Shown: positions 35,264 through 45,568, counted from the stretch's first letter. The stretch: 64,000 nt of DNA from an uncultured Verrucomicrobiota bacterium (GCA_937127435.1 CAKZLZ010000124.1:28602-92601), one strand, 5' to 3'. The notes: generated from the letters alone by a model not told the origin. Numbers and translations: made by a program.

Positions 35264-35613
35264 AAGGACCTTGCGGTATCGGAAAATCAGCCCCGGGTCA
35301 AGCGACTCTCCTCCCTACCATCCACGGGGCGGACTACATAAATTCGAACACAGGATCAGCATGTTGTTGCATCATGCAGAACATGCAACTCCGGGAACAG
35401 ATACCATCATGCTCGCGCATTATTGTAATAAGTTTTAGCAATTTATAAAGAGTGCTACTTCGCAAAAACCCGGAATGGGGTTTGGAGGAGAAAATGTTTT
35501 TACCGCGAATGGTTTCCGGAAAATGGGCTATCGATGAAATTAAATGGCTCTAAGCGGTAATCCGCCATTCCGTTTGCGATTACAATATCAACCACGATAT
35601 CGATTTAGATCAT

Positions 35614-36360
35614 TCAAGCTCCTTTAGGCCCCAGCGTCCGGCCTCCATCAATAGTATAATTTACACCGGTAATAAAATCAGCCTCCGGTGAAGCAAGAAA
35701 AGCGACCAGAGACGCCACTTCTGCCGGCGCACCATTTCTTCCCAAACAAGTACCCTGGCTTGGGCTGATATCTTCGGTTCTGGAAATCAGTCCCGGAGAA
35801 ATACAGTTGACGGTGATCCCATGGGGGCCCACTTCCATGGCGAGGGCTTTACTCATGGACACCACCGCGCCTTTGGCAGCCGAATAATCAACGCGGTCCA
35901 CGATGCCGACTTCTGCCGCAATGGAGGCAATGTTGATAATTTTACCGGTTTTGCGCGCCACCATTTGGTTGAGGACCGCATGGGTGAAACGCAGGGTACC
36001 GTTGATGTTCAGATCAAGCACCCAACTCCAAATTTCTTCGGTGGTATCTTTGAAGTTACTGAGCTTGTTGATTAAACCGGCACTGCCCCCGGCATTGTTC
36101 ACCAGCACATCAACCTTCCCGAAATCCTCCAGCACCCGGGCGGTAACTTCTTTCACTTCCGCACTGTTGAGCACATCGGCTTTATACCCTTTGGCTTTCC
36201 CGCCGGCATTCCGGATTTCCGCAACGACCTTATTTGCATTCTCCAGACTGACATCGGTTACAGCGACCTCCATGCCTGCGGCAGCCAAGCGTAATGAAAT
36301 CGCGCGTCCGATGCCACGCCCCCCGCCGGTAATCAATGCAGTTCTATTTTCTGTTTTCAT
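35614..36360 (-). CDS. SDR family oxidoreductase
   Basis: TALITGGGRGIGRAISLRLA, NNAGG, YSAAKGAV; ATG at 36360. Confidence 0.93.
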   Translation of the reverse strand: MKTENRTALITGGGRGIGRAISLRLAAAGMEVAVTDVSLENANKVVAEIRNAGGKAKGYKADVLNSAEVKEVTARVLEDFGKVDVLVNNAGGSAGLINKLSNFKDTTEEIWSWVLDLNINGTLRFTHAVLNQMVARKTGKIINIASIAAEVGIVDRVDYSAAKGAVVSMSKALAMEVGPHGITVNCISPGLISRTEDISPSQGTCLGRNGAPAEVASLVAFLASPEADFITGVNYTIDGGRTLGPKGA

Positions 36361-36460
36361 AAATATCCCTTCGCCCTGAACCCTACGGTTCCATAAGTTG
36401 GTTTCATTTCGTTGAAGTTTGATTTCATATTGATGTAAGACATAAAAAAACTCATTTTCA

Positions 36461-36694
36461 ACCACCCGCTACGCTGGAGGACACGGAGGCAAGTCGCCCG
36501 GGGAAGGAATGCCGCAAGCCCCGGAATTCACCCCAAACCTGCGGCATCTCCTTCCGTGTATCACCGATGGTGCGGCCCTCGGGAAACCAATCGGTTGAGC
36601 GTTTGCAAACGGGGGTTCTTTCGGGGCTCGCAAACGTCAACCGCCCACTGGATGCCTCCGTGTTCTCTCCGTGCTCTCCAGCGTAGCGGGTGGT
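36461..36694. repeat. MITE/REP-like 234-bp element bounded by 18-bp inverted repeats
   Basis: accacccgctacgctgga (36461-36478) and tccagcgtagcgggtggt (36677-36694), with nested internal hairpins. Confidence 0.8.
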
Positions 36695-36814
36695 TAAAAC
36701 CTTTTTCAGGGTGCCTTGCAGAGGAATCGAACAAAACTTAATCATACACAACCGAAGCATGCGTGGATGGTTGTATTCTGAGTTCATGATGTGGTTCTCA
36801 TTTTTTGCGTATGT

Positions 36815-37825
36815 TTAACGCAATTTCCGCCAGTCAAATACGATACCCAGCGGTGGGTTTTGATTTTCCGCAAGTCGATTGTACACCTCCGGCGCAGCTT
36901 CCGGAGAGACGATCTCGGAAATCAGCGGGCGGACTTTAAGTTTACCCGCAGCGACCAGTTTCATAAAAGTCCGGAAGTCATCATGTTCGGTCCAGGCACC
37001 CGGTTTGGAATCGGTGCCGGGACGGGTATGGTTATGGGATCCCACCAGGGTAATCCCCCGTTTATGCACATATTTATAATAATCTATAGGTACATCAGAT
37101 ATCCGGGTGCAGCCCAGCAACGAAATTCTTCCTTCCCAATTAATAACTTCCAACGCCTGTTGCATGGCGGCCGCACTGCCACTCACTTCCACCACCGCAT
37201 CCGGACCTTTGCCACCGGTCGCATTTTTTACTTTCTCAACCAAACCCTCTTCATCGGGCGCAAAAGCGGCGGTGGCGCCCAGCTGTAAAGCCAGCTCACG
37301 TCTTGCCGGATCAAAATCGGAAACCAATACCGGAACCGCACCGGACAAATTTGCGATCTGGACCGCAAAAGCACCCAGCAATCCCATGCCGGCCACCATC
37401 ACTGATTCACCCAGTTCGACTTTCAGTTTACGAACACCCAGCAGAGGAAAAATGGCGATGTAAGCAAACGAGGCATCCAACAAATCGATGGTATCGTCCT
37501 CGATTTTAAACACCTTCTCGGCTTTTTGAACCGTGTAGGAACGATGCCCCCCCTTCACAATCAAAACCCGGTCTCCGACTTTCAGGTTTGAAACCTCACT
37601 CCCGGCCGCAAACACCCGTCCGGCCGAACTGTAACCCGGGGTCATCGGAAAACCATCCGTGGTAATGGTATTGGGCATCTGCATTAAATTTGCTCTTTCC
37701 GTCCCCGCACTGACCGCACTGAAGTCGCTTTCCAGCAACACTTCATCTTTTTTCAGTTCCGGAATTTGAAACTCTTTTAAGACCGCCTTGCCGACGGATT
37801 CGAAAACAATGATGTGACCTTTCAT
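36815..37825 (-). CDS. Zinc-type alcohol dehydrogenase-like protein
   Basis: MDR fold: VMVAGMGLLGAFAVQIANL, GYSSAGRVFAAGSEV. Confidence 0.9.
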   Translation of the reverse strand: MKGHIIVFESVGKAVLKEFQIPELKKDEVLLESDFSAVSAGTERANLMQMPNTITTDGFPMTPGYSSAGRVFAAGSEVSNLKVGDRVLIVKGGHRSYTVQKAEKVFKIEDDTIDLLDASFAYIAIFPLLGVRKLKVELGESVMVAGMGLLGAFAVQIANLSGAVPVLVSDFDPARRELALQLGATAAFAPDEEGLVEKVKNATGGKGPDAVVEVSGSAAAMQQALEVINWEGRISLLGCTRISDVPIDYYKYVHKRGITLVGSHNHTRPGTDSKPGAWTEHDDFRTFMKLVAAGKLKVRPLISEIVSPEAAPEVYNRLAENQNPPLGIVFDWRKLR

Positions 37826-37891
37826 TTAACGCCTCTTCTCTCTGGGTGAATTTCGTGTCTGAGGGTGGGGCTGCTCCACGGACAATGCTAC

Positions 37892-38650
37892 TTAAGCACT
37901 GCCTCTTAAACCAAGGCTGCGTCCGCCGTCCACGGCCAAATCCTGTCCGGTAATGTAACTGGCTCCCGGTTGCACCATAAAGAGTACCGTCTCCGCGATA
38001 TCATCCTGCGTGCAAATACGGTTGAGCACGGAATGGCGTTGCGCAAAGGCCCGTTCATCCTCCGGGGCGGTTCGCTCCACTAAACCTGGGGAGACACAAT
38101 TAATATTGATATTATGGGCACCCAACTCAATTGCCAGTGACTTGGTTGCGGCGATCAATCCCCCTTTCGCAGCACCGTATTCCGCACATTTTCTGGCGCC
38201 CCCCCGGGCCACGATGGAGGTGATGCTCACGATGTTTCCCTGTTTGGCTTCCACCATATAGGGGCTAACGGCACGGATGCAATGCAGGGCGCCAAACAAA
38301 TTCACCTGCAGCATTGCGTGAATGACTTCGATGGTCTGCTCATGAAATTCAGCCATCTTTTCACGGGCACTCCCTCCGGCACAGTTCACCAGAATATCAA
38401 TTTTGCCATAGTGATCATGTACATGTTTTACCGCTTCACAGACGTCTTCATACTTACCGACATCTACCGCATAAGGCAGGGCCTCAGCTCCTTTGTCTGT
38501 CAGTTCTTCGACAACCTTGCCTGCGCTTTCCTGCATCAGATCAAATACGGCAATTTTGGCACCGGCTTCCGCCAATTTAAGGCAGACCGCACGTCCAATC
38601 GCGCCACCGCCACCACTCACAATTACGATTTTATCCTCTAAGATCATCAT
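37892..38650 (-). CDS. SDR family oxidoreductase
   Basis: IVIVSGGGGAIGRAVCLKLA, NCAGG, YGAAKGGL. Confidence 0.93.
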   Translation of the reverse strand: MMILEDKIVIVSGGGGAIGRAVCLKLAEAGAKIAVFDLMQESAGKVVEELTDKGAEALPYAVDVGKYEDVCEAVKHVHDHYGKIDILVNCAGGSAREKMAEFHEQTIEVIHAMLQVNLFGALHCIRAVSPYMVEAKQGNIVSITSIVARGGARKCAEYGAAKGGLIAATKSLAIELGAHNININCVSPGLVERTAPEDERAFAQRHSVLNRICTQDDIAETVLFMVQPGASYITGQDLAVDGGRSLGLRGSA

Positions 38651-38660
38651 AGGGTTACCT

Positions 38661-39686
38661 TTATATATTTATCGTGTATCCACAGGCCCGCAGCAGGGAC
38701 TCTTGTACGAGAAATTCATGATTATAGTCAAAGGGATTGTCTTTTTCTTTGCGGATAATTTGCGCAAACTCTTCCAACTGTCCGGCGTAGCGATCACCCA
38801 GGGGACCGCAATCCACCTGATGCGTACCGGCACTGAATCCCGGCACATCTTCCTTCAGGGTTAAACGCGCAGACAGCGCATCGGAATAGTAACGATCCGC
38901 AGGCATTTCCAATGGACAGATTTCCACGCTCCCTTTGGTGCCGCAGATGATGAGGCGGCGGTGTTTCATCCCGTCGATCTCCGCAACGGAGACTCTTACG
39001 GTGGCGCTGGCGACAGGGTACTCCATTACCGCCAGTCCATTGTCAACCAATCCGTCTCCACGCGTTTGCTTCATGTAGGGGGTAATTTTGTCCGCGCGTC
39101 CTAAGAGTTGGATAACAATATCAATCAGATATCCGGCAAAGATATACATCGCCCCGCCCTTGAATTGGCTCAGCCATTGGCGGTACTCTTCATTGTCACC
39201 ATCGTAACGGCACATGCTGGCATGGATTTCGAAAATGTCTCCCAACCATCCCTTTTTTGCCGCTTGAACCGCAAAGCAAATCGCCGGATTGTAGCGATAG
39301 ACGTAGGCCAGTTGCAGGGCCAGTTCATTTTCTTTGCAGGTGGTCAGCAATTTTTTGAAATCAGGCAGGGATTCGCCTGCAGGTTTATCCAGGTGAAGAT
39401 GCAGCCCCCGCTCTGCGCAACGTTGGGCAGTGGGAACTAAATCAAATCCAGCCGTTTCAACCGCGACTGCATCCAGGTCAGGGATCGCGAAGAGTTCGTC
39501 TTCACTCATCCATTGAAGTCCTTGATACGCTTTATCGTTCCCGCGTTTTTTTATCCACTCCGGGTTGGATTCCACCACACCTACGATTTCAAATATCTCC
39601 GGCAATTTGCGGAGGGAGTACATGTTGGCGGATGCATGGTTATGGCCGATACCGATTTGAGCGATTTTGATGCGCGGTTTTGTCAT
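38661..39686 (-). CDS. Gfo/Idh/MocA family oxidoreductase
   Basis: IKIAQIGIGHNHASANMYSL, HLDKPAGESL. Confidence 0.92.
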   Translation of the reverse strand: MTKPRIKIAQIGIGHNHASANMYSLRKLPEIFEIVGVVESNPEWIKKRGNDKAYQGLQWMSEDELFAIPDLDAVAVETAGFDLVPTAQRCAERGLHLHLDKPAGESLPDFKKLLTTCKENELALQLAYVYRYNPAICFAVQAAKKGWLGDIFEIHASMCRYDGDNEEYRQWLSQFKGGAMYIFAGYLIDIVIQLLGRADKITPYMKQTRGDGLVDNGLAVMEYPVASATVRVSVAEIDGMKHRRLIICGTKGSVEICPLEMPADRYYSDALSARLTLKEDVPGFSAGTHQVDCGPLGDRYAGQLEEFAQIIRKEKDNPFDYNHEFLVQESLLRACGYTINI

Positions 39687-40411
39687 GAGGATTTTTGTAT
39701 CACAGTTTGAAAGTCCACGGGTAACTCGCCGGGCGTATTCCCTGTCTGGAAATTACCCCGTCGCACCCATCTAAAACACCAGAGGGTTCCTACATTAATC
39801 GTCAATCCCACCGCGCAGATAAAGTAAATCGGCCAGCCTGTACTGCTTCCCATGACCAAAGCAAAGGTGGCCAGGGAAAGGTCTTTGAGCACAAAAAGCT
39901 GATGCATACCGCGGGACAATCCTCCGGTGCTGCCCAGGCGGCGGATCATGCGGATTTGGATCACCCCGCCCTGTAAATAGAGAAGACTGGCCCCCACGAC
40001 CAATAGAGGAAAAAGCAGGGGATTCGGATCTTCTGTCGAAGGAAAAAACAGGACCACCCCCACGGAGATCAGGCATGCCGCAAGACAGCTTAAAAACGCC
40101 GCTTTCGAATGACGGCATCTTCGGTCTTGCGCCATCATAAACAGAATCAGCAGCACCAGAGACATTCCCAAAACCCGGGGCCAGGCCAAATAATGATTAA
40201 AAGGCCTGAGCATTCCGCCATAAGTGAACAAAGCCAAAAACATAATAAAGCTGGTCACAAAACGGTTCAGAGAAAGCCCTTCTGAAATTTGACGACCCTC
40301 AACCCCCTCACGGTGCCGTTTCCACAGCAGACGCACCTGCGTGGCCAATCCGGCCGAAGCCAGAATGGACAACAGTGCGCTGATACTGCCCGTGAGGTGG
40401 TAGGGTGTCAT
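39683..40411 (-). CDS. Hypothetical multi-TM protein
   Basis: Multiple hydrophobic segments; 4-nt overlap with the neighbouring gene. Confidence 0.7.
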   Translation of the reverse strand: MTPYHLTGSISALLSILASAGLATQVRLLWKRHREGVEGRQISEGLSLNRFVTSFIMFLALFTYGGMLRPFNHYLAWPRVLGMSLVLLILFMMAQDRRCRHSKAAFLSCLAACLISVGVVLFFPSTEDPNPLLFPLLVVGASLLYLQGGVIQIRMIRRLGSTGGLSRGMHQLFVLKDLSLATFALVMGSSTGWPIYFICAVGLTINVGTLWCFRWVRRGNFQTGNTPGELPVDFQTVIQKSS

Positions 40412-40415
40412 AACC

Positions 40416-41417
40416 TTATGTGGAAACCGGAGACTCGGCTCCGTCCCGGATCGTCAGCACCACTTTCCCGAGATTCTCTCTGGACTGGAGAATACGGTGG
40501 GCCTCGTCCGCTTCCTGAATCGGTAACACCCGGTGAATAACCGGACGAATCTCACCGGATTCAAACTTAGGCCAAAGCTCTGTTACCAGGTCGGAAAGGA
40601 TCTGCTTTTTTTCAGCCAGGGAACGGGAACGCAATGTACTGCCAATCAAACGTAACTTCCGGGTAAGCACCGCCCGCAGATTCAGTTCCGTGGTTGGACC
40701 ACCCAGCGTCGCAATCAGTACCCAGCGTCCACTGATCGCGAGTTTCGCGATGTGTTCGCCAAGACCGGCACCGCCCACACAGTCCAGAGCCACGTTGACC
40801 GGATGGCCGGCTTCGGCACATTCGTCGAACACCGCTCCCACATCTTCTTGCTGATGATGAATGACCCGGTCCACTCCCAGATCCTGCATCAAGGTCACTT
40901 TGTCTGCAGAACCAACCGATGCAACCGTTCGGGCCCCGAGATGCTTTGCGATTTGTATGGCGGCCGTTCCCACGCCACTGGCACCGGCATGAACAAACAC
41001 GGTTTCCCCGGATTGGGTATGGGCTTCGCCCACCAGATTCAGCCAGGCCGTGGCAAAAACTTCAGGAAGGGCTGCCGCCTCCGCAAACGAGAGTCCCGCC
41101 GGCACCGGCATCAGCAGTTCTACCGGCACCGCGACTTTCTCCGCGTAGCCACCGCCTCCCAGCAGAGCGCAAACGCAGTCTCCCGGCTTCCAACCGGAAT
41201 CCGCCGGCGCTTCCAGAATTTTACCGGCGACTTCCAAACCCGGCCACTCGGGCCAACCTGGAGGGGGCGGATACTTGCCTGCGCGCTGCAGAAGATCCGC
41301 ACGGTTCACGGCGGCGGCATGAATTTCGATCAGGGCCTCTCCGTCAGCACAAACCGGGTCCGGGACCTCTATCCATTCCAACGTTTCATCTGCATGTATT
41401 TTCGTAACTTTCATCAA
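40416..41417 (-). CDS. NAD(P)H-quinone oxidoreductase (zinc-less MDR, PIG3-like)
   Basis: NRADLLQRAGKYPPPPGWPEWPGLEVAG, VHAGASGVGTAAIQIAKHLGA. Confidence 0.92.
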   Translation of the reverse strand: MMKVTKIHADETLEWIEVPDPVCADGEALIEIHAAAVNRADLLQRAGKYPPPPGWPEWPGLEVAGKILEAPADSGWKPGDCVCALLGGGGYAEKVAVPVELLMPVPAGLSFAEAAALPEVFATAWLNLVGEAHTQSGETVFVHAGASGVGTAAIQIAKHLGARTVASVGSADKVTLMQDLGVDRVIHHQQEDVGAVFDECAEAGHPVNVALDCVGGAGLGEHIAKLAISGRWVLIATLGGPTTELNLRAVLTRKLRLIGSTLRSRSLAEKKQILSDLVTELWPKFESGEIRPVIHRVLPIQEADEAHRILQSRENLGKVVLTIRDGAESPVST

Positions 41418-42637
41418 AGATTCTCCAAGGGGTGTGTTCGTTTAGGTAAAGGGAAAGACACGCGTTTGCCGCTCAACTGGGATCGGTACGCGCCGTAAAT
41501 CATTTCTAAAACCGTTCGGGCATCCCGGGCACTCGCCAGCGGTTCTCTTTGCGCCTCCAGGGCACAGATAAACTCCCAGGCGGCCCGGCGGTTATTGCGG
41601 ATAAAATACCGCATGTACCCTTGGTAGGGACCAAAGTCCAAAGGGGCCGCTCCGGGAATTTCAGCATCTGCCGGAAGGGTCAGGTCTTCAAAATGGGTAT
41701 CATCTTCGGGAGGCATAGAAGAACGGCTGATTCGCAACTTACGTTCATCGTCAAAGCGGACCGCCAGCGACCCGGCAGTTCCGACAATGGTAATGCCCAT
41801 GCGCAGGCCGGAGTCGGCCATACCCCGACGACTTTCAAACCAGGCACGCACTCCGCCTGGAAAGGTGTAAAACGCCACCACCTCGTCGCCGGCCACCGTC
41901 CCGATGGGTTCATCGGTTTCGATGGCATCCCCCACCTGAATGGGTTTTCCCTGCATGGTGAACTCCGCAAATACAGCGGACGGCTCCCCGAAAAAATAAC
42001 AGGCCAAATCCAGAATATGTGTGCCCAGCACCAGCAGATCCTCTCCCCCACCCCGGTGATCCTCTTTGCCCCTTCCGTAGAAAGATTTCACCTCACCGAT
42101 TTCGCCGTTCTCGATCATCCATTTGGCGGCTTGGAATACACCCGCATACCGCCCCAGATGGGCGACCGCAATATGAACGCCTTTTTGTTCTGCCTGTTTA
42201 ACGATGTCATCCGCCTCCTCCAGACTGGCGCTGAGGGGCTTTTCGCAGAACACGTGAATACCGCGGGAGATTGCGAGCGCAATAGGTTCGATGTGATCTC
42301 CGGGCAGACGTGAACAGACCGCGAGGATATCGATTGTCTCTGCGCCCAAAAGTTCCTGGAGGTCAGTATAATGCCGGGCAGCACCGACTTCCTGTCGGCG
42401 ATGATCAATTTGGTCTAAATTGGAATCCACCAAAGCCACCACCTCGCAACGCGGAAGTCCTTTAAAGGCCAAGTGGGTGAGGTGTCCACCGAGGCTGGGT
42501 TTGCTGGTGTCGTAATAAATGGCAACCCGCCAAATTTTATCAGCGCTATTTTTTTTAACCACTGATGAACACTGATCGACACTGATGTTCTGGTCTTGGT
42601 TCTGAGTATTTTGGGAATAGATGTTATTGGTATTCAT
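41414..42637 (-). CDS. Gfo/Idh/MocA family oxidoreductase (start uncertain)
   Basis: VFCEKPLSASLEEADDIV; N-terminal ~30 codons overlap a short repeat, so the start may be downstream of 42637. Confidence 0.88.
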   Translation of the reverse strand: MNTNNIYSQNTQNQDQNISVDQCSSVVKKNSADKIWRVAIYYDTSKPSLGGHLTHLAFKGLPRCEVVALVDSNLDQIDHRRQEVGAARHYTDLQELLGAETIDILAVCSRLPGDHIEPIALAISRGIHVFCEKPLSASLEEADDIVKQAEQKGVHIAVAHLGRYAGVFQAAKWMIENGEIGEVKSFYGRGKEDHRGGGEDLLVLGTHILDLACYFFGEPSAVFAEFTMQGKPIQVGDAIETDEPIGTVAGDEVVAFYTFPGGVRAWFESRRGMADSGLRMGITIVGTAGSLAVRFDDERKLRISRSSMPPEDDTHFEDLTLPADAEIPGAAPLDFGPYQGYMRYFIRNNRRAAWEFICALEAQREPLASARDARTVLEMIYGAYRSQLSGKRVSFPLPKRTHPLENL

Positions 42638-42677
42638 CTGTGTGTATCAGTGGTTGAAACTTTCTTCTACGCTTGGA

Positions 42678-43421
42678 TCAGCGATATCCACCACAGGCGC
42701 GGGCGCCGTCGATGAGATGATTGCTCCCACTGATCATGGCGGCATCTTCGGAGCTCAGGTAGAGGATAAATTTGGTTACTTCCTCAGGAGTGGCAGCACG
42801 TCCCAAAGGGGTTTTGATTCCCGCCATGGCCTCACGGGTGAGCACCGGCCCCGGGGAAACACAAACCGCGCGGATACCGTGGGGAGCCCCGGCCAGCGCC
42901 AGAGATTTGGTCAGACCGATGAGACCGCTTTTGGCGGCACCGTAGATCACCGCACCGGACCCGCCCACCACGCCGCCCACGGAGCCGAGATTGATGATGA
43001 CCCCGCTTTTCTGCTGCATCATGGTCGGCATCACCGCCCGGCTGAAATAGATCGGGCCGGTAAAGTTGACGTCAATCCCCCAATCCATCGCCTCCAGCGA
43101 CATCTCTTCGAAGCCACCCGGACAATTGCAGACCCGATGGGGATTTCCTCCGGCAATGTTGGCCAGGATGTCGATGCGGCCATAGCTTTCCACCGTGCGG
43201 GTCACGACCTGGGTGATGGCTTCATAGGAGCGGATGTCGGTGGGGACCGCCAGGGCCTCGCCACCGGATTGACGGATTTCTTCCGCCGCTGTTTCAATGG
43301 CTTGGGCATTCACATCCACCAGTACGACTTTTGCACCTTCGCCGGCGTATTGTTGGGCGCTAAGGAGGCCGAGGCCAGAGCCCGCTCCGGTTACAACTGC
43401 AACTTTTTCGTTGAATCTCAT
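42678..43421 (-). CDS. SDR family oxidoreductase
   Basis: VAVVTGAGSGLGLLSAQQYA, YGAAKSGLIGLTK. Confidence 0.93.
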   Translation of the reverse strand: MRFNEKVAVVTGAGSGLGLLSAQQYAGEGAKVVLVDVNAQAIETAAEEIRQSGGEALAVPTDIRSYEAITQVVTRTVESYGRIDILANIAGGNPHRVCNCPGGFEEMSLEAMDWGIDVNFTGPIYFSRAVMPTMMQQKSGVIINLGSVGGVVGGSGAVIYGAAKSGLIGLTKSLALAGAPHGIRAVCVSPGPVLTREAMAGIKTPLGRAATPEEVTKFILYLSSEDAAMISGSNHLIDGARACGGYR

Positions 43422-43488
43422 GGTAGTTTTGGGGCGGAGGGAGATGATTCCCCCTCCATTTTTTAGACTTATTCAAACAACGGTAAAA

Positions 43489-44403
43489 TCAAGAGTGAGA
43501 GCGACGATCCTTAAAAGCTCCCAAAGCCACCAAAAGCATTCCGCCCGCCATCAGCAGAAAGGAAGAAGGTTCCGGAATCGCGACGGCAACTACATCACCC
43601 AGCGTGGTTCCGTAGCGTACTTCGTCGATAAAGGCCGATTCAGTTTCTGAGCCTGAAGAACTGTTGCCCCCCAATACGAAATGCAACTCATGCTCAAAAT
43701 TTCTTTGAGAGTTAAAGGTCTCTGTAGCGGTGAAGGATGCATACGTCGCCAGATTAGCTTCCAAGCCTCCTCCAGCGCTCAACCAGTTGTCATAACCGGC
43801 CAGATCGAATATAAATTGGTCAGCCGTCCCCCCTCCGGGAAGACCTACATTGGTAAAGCGAGATAAAGCCAGATAGGTTGTATTCAGACTCAAACTGCCG
43901 TCGCTAGAAGCCGTGGTAACGTCATCATAAGCAACACCGGGATTTGAGGGAGCACCTGTTTCATCCATAACGGACATATACCGAGCGGTACTGGCTCCGT
44001 TGTTATACGTCCTTATTCTCACCGCACCCTCATTAGAAAGCGAGGTCAACTTAACCAGAGCGCTGTGGTAAAGATCACCAGTATGTGCCCGGGCGGTAGA
44101 GGTTAGATCACCTTTAAGGACCGTATAACTATTAGCTCCACTTGCGCTCTGGTACAGCGAGCCACCGGTGGTCGGAAGGAAATTCGCGCCAAAGGTCAGT
44201 CCAGCAGTTTTGTATATCGTGGCGCCACCAGAAATGGCATCGTAATAGTCTCCGGTCAATCCAGTCGCAGAGGTCGTTACACTATCCATAGATGCATTGT
44301 CGGCCAAACCATAATCCCATCCCTCGTAAATCAAAAGAGAGGCTTGTAGGGACAAAGCTCCGAATCCAATGAGGTAGCATGCAGCGGTTAATATTTTTTT
44401 CAT
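43489..44403 (-). CDS. PEP-CTERM sorting domain protein
   Basis: Signal peptide; C-terminal IPEPSSFLLMAGGMLLVALGAFKDRRSHS. Confidence 0.93.
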   Translation of the reverse strand: MKKILTAACYLIGFGALSLQASLLIYEGWDYGLADNASMDSVTTSATGLTGDYYDAISGGATIYKTAGLTFGANFLPTTGGSLYQSASGANSYTVLKGDLTSTARAHTGDLYHSALVKLTSLSNEGAVRIRTYNNGASTARYMSVMDETGAPSNPGVAYDDVTTASSDGSLSLNTTYLALSRFTNVGLPGGGTADQFIFDLAGYDNWLSAGGGLEANLATYASFTATETFNSQRNFEHELHFVLGGNSSSGSETESAFIDEVRYGTTLGDVVAVAIPEPSSFLLMAGGMLLVALGAFKDRRSHS

Positions 44404-44496
44404 GGTTCGTTCCTTTTTTAAGTTATCTTATGCAATGCTGTCAGTTTTTTGGCATTCGTGGCAAGAACAAACTTGTAATATTTATGAAACTAGGCA

Positions 44497-44517
44497 TGTA
44501 AATAATTCTTATTTACA
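44497..44517. promoter_or_regulatory. Candidate LacI-family operator (TGTAAATAA-TTC-TTATTTACA)
   Basis: Perfect 9-bp inverted repeat in the divergent promoter region between the PEP-CTERM and LacI genes. Confidence 0.75.
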
Positions 44518-44535
44518 ATCCATTTACAATATTTT

Positions 44536-45489
44536 ATGCCTACCATTCAGGATATCGCCCGCGAAGCCGGGGTATCGACCGCTACCGTCTCCCGCGTTTT
44601 CAGCAACCATCCCAACGTTAAACCTACGCTTCGGGAGCAGGTGCTCACGATTGCCCGCCGGCACAATTATGCGCCCCGATTGTCCGGCCGCCGCCGTACG
44701 GTGATGCTCATCACCCCTTCGCGCACCGAACATCCGGTGCAAAGTTACGTGGACATGGTACTTACCCATCTGGTGGAAACCGCCGGACAACGCGGCTACC
44801 GGATTGAAATTCTCACCGAGGACAGTCTGGATCCTTTGGCCAACACCCCCTTCTGTGCGGCCGTCCGGATCAGTACAGAAAGTCCTGCCCTGGAAAATTG
44901 GGAGCGGCATTTTCAGGTTCCGCTGATCCTGATCGACCGTGAAGCGCCGAAAAATCAGCGAAAGGTAATCTCGGTACGTTCCAACGAAGAGCAGGGAATG
45001 AATCTGGCCATCGAATATTTGGTCCAACGAAACTGCCGACGCATCGGCTGCCTGGTCAGCAATACCAAAATGGGCAACCCCGAAAAGAGGCTGCTGCATT
45101 TGCAGAAGGCCCTGCAGCAACACGGCCTGCCTGCGAGTGACGCCTTTGTCCGTCTGGTCCGTGAGGAAGATTATTTGGAAGAAGTTGCCAAACTGCTACG
45201 GCAGAAGGTGGATGGACTTTTTGCTCCCGGTGGAATGGGCGGGATCATTACGGCTTATGCGCTGAATCTGCTTGGAAAACGCGTACCCGGGGACGTCTCA
45301 CTGATCGCTTCCGAGCGCGCAGTGGTCTCCCGCTACAGCTTGCCGCCCCAAACCACCATCACCCAGGATTACGGACGCATGGCCTCGATTGCGGTGGATG
45401 CAATTGACGCCTCGCTAAGGGGAGAAGCTGTCATCCGCGATACGGTGCTCGACTATCAACTGATCGAACGGGAAAGCGTTGCCCGGTGA
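44536..45489 (+). CDS. LacI family transcriptional regulator
   Basis: MPTIQDIAREAGVSTATVSRVFSNHPNVKPTLREQVL HTH. Confidence 0.95.
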   Translation: MPTIQDIAREAGVSTATVSRVFSNHPNVKPTLREQVLTIARRHNYAPRLSGRRRTVMLITPSRTEHPVQSYVDMVLTHLVETAGQRGYRIEILTEDSLDPLANTPFCAAVRISTESPALENWERHFQVPLILIDREAPKNQRKVISVRSNEEQGMNLAIEYLVQRNCRRIGCLVSNTKMGNPEKRLLHLQKALQQHGLPASDAFVRLVREEDYLEEVAKLLRQKVDGLFAPGGMGGIITAYALNLLGKRVPGDVSLIASERAVVSRYSLPPQTTITQDYGRMASIAVDAIDASLRGEAVIRDTVLDYQLIERESVAR

Positions 45490-45568
45490 TCATTTTTTTT
45501 GGAGGCAGAGAAGCCGGGGAGGCAGAGGCCCAACCCGCCTTCACACAACCCTCCCGGTCGGCGGCTGT

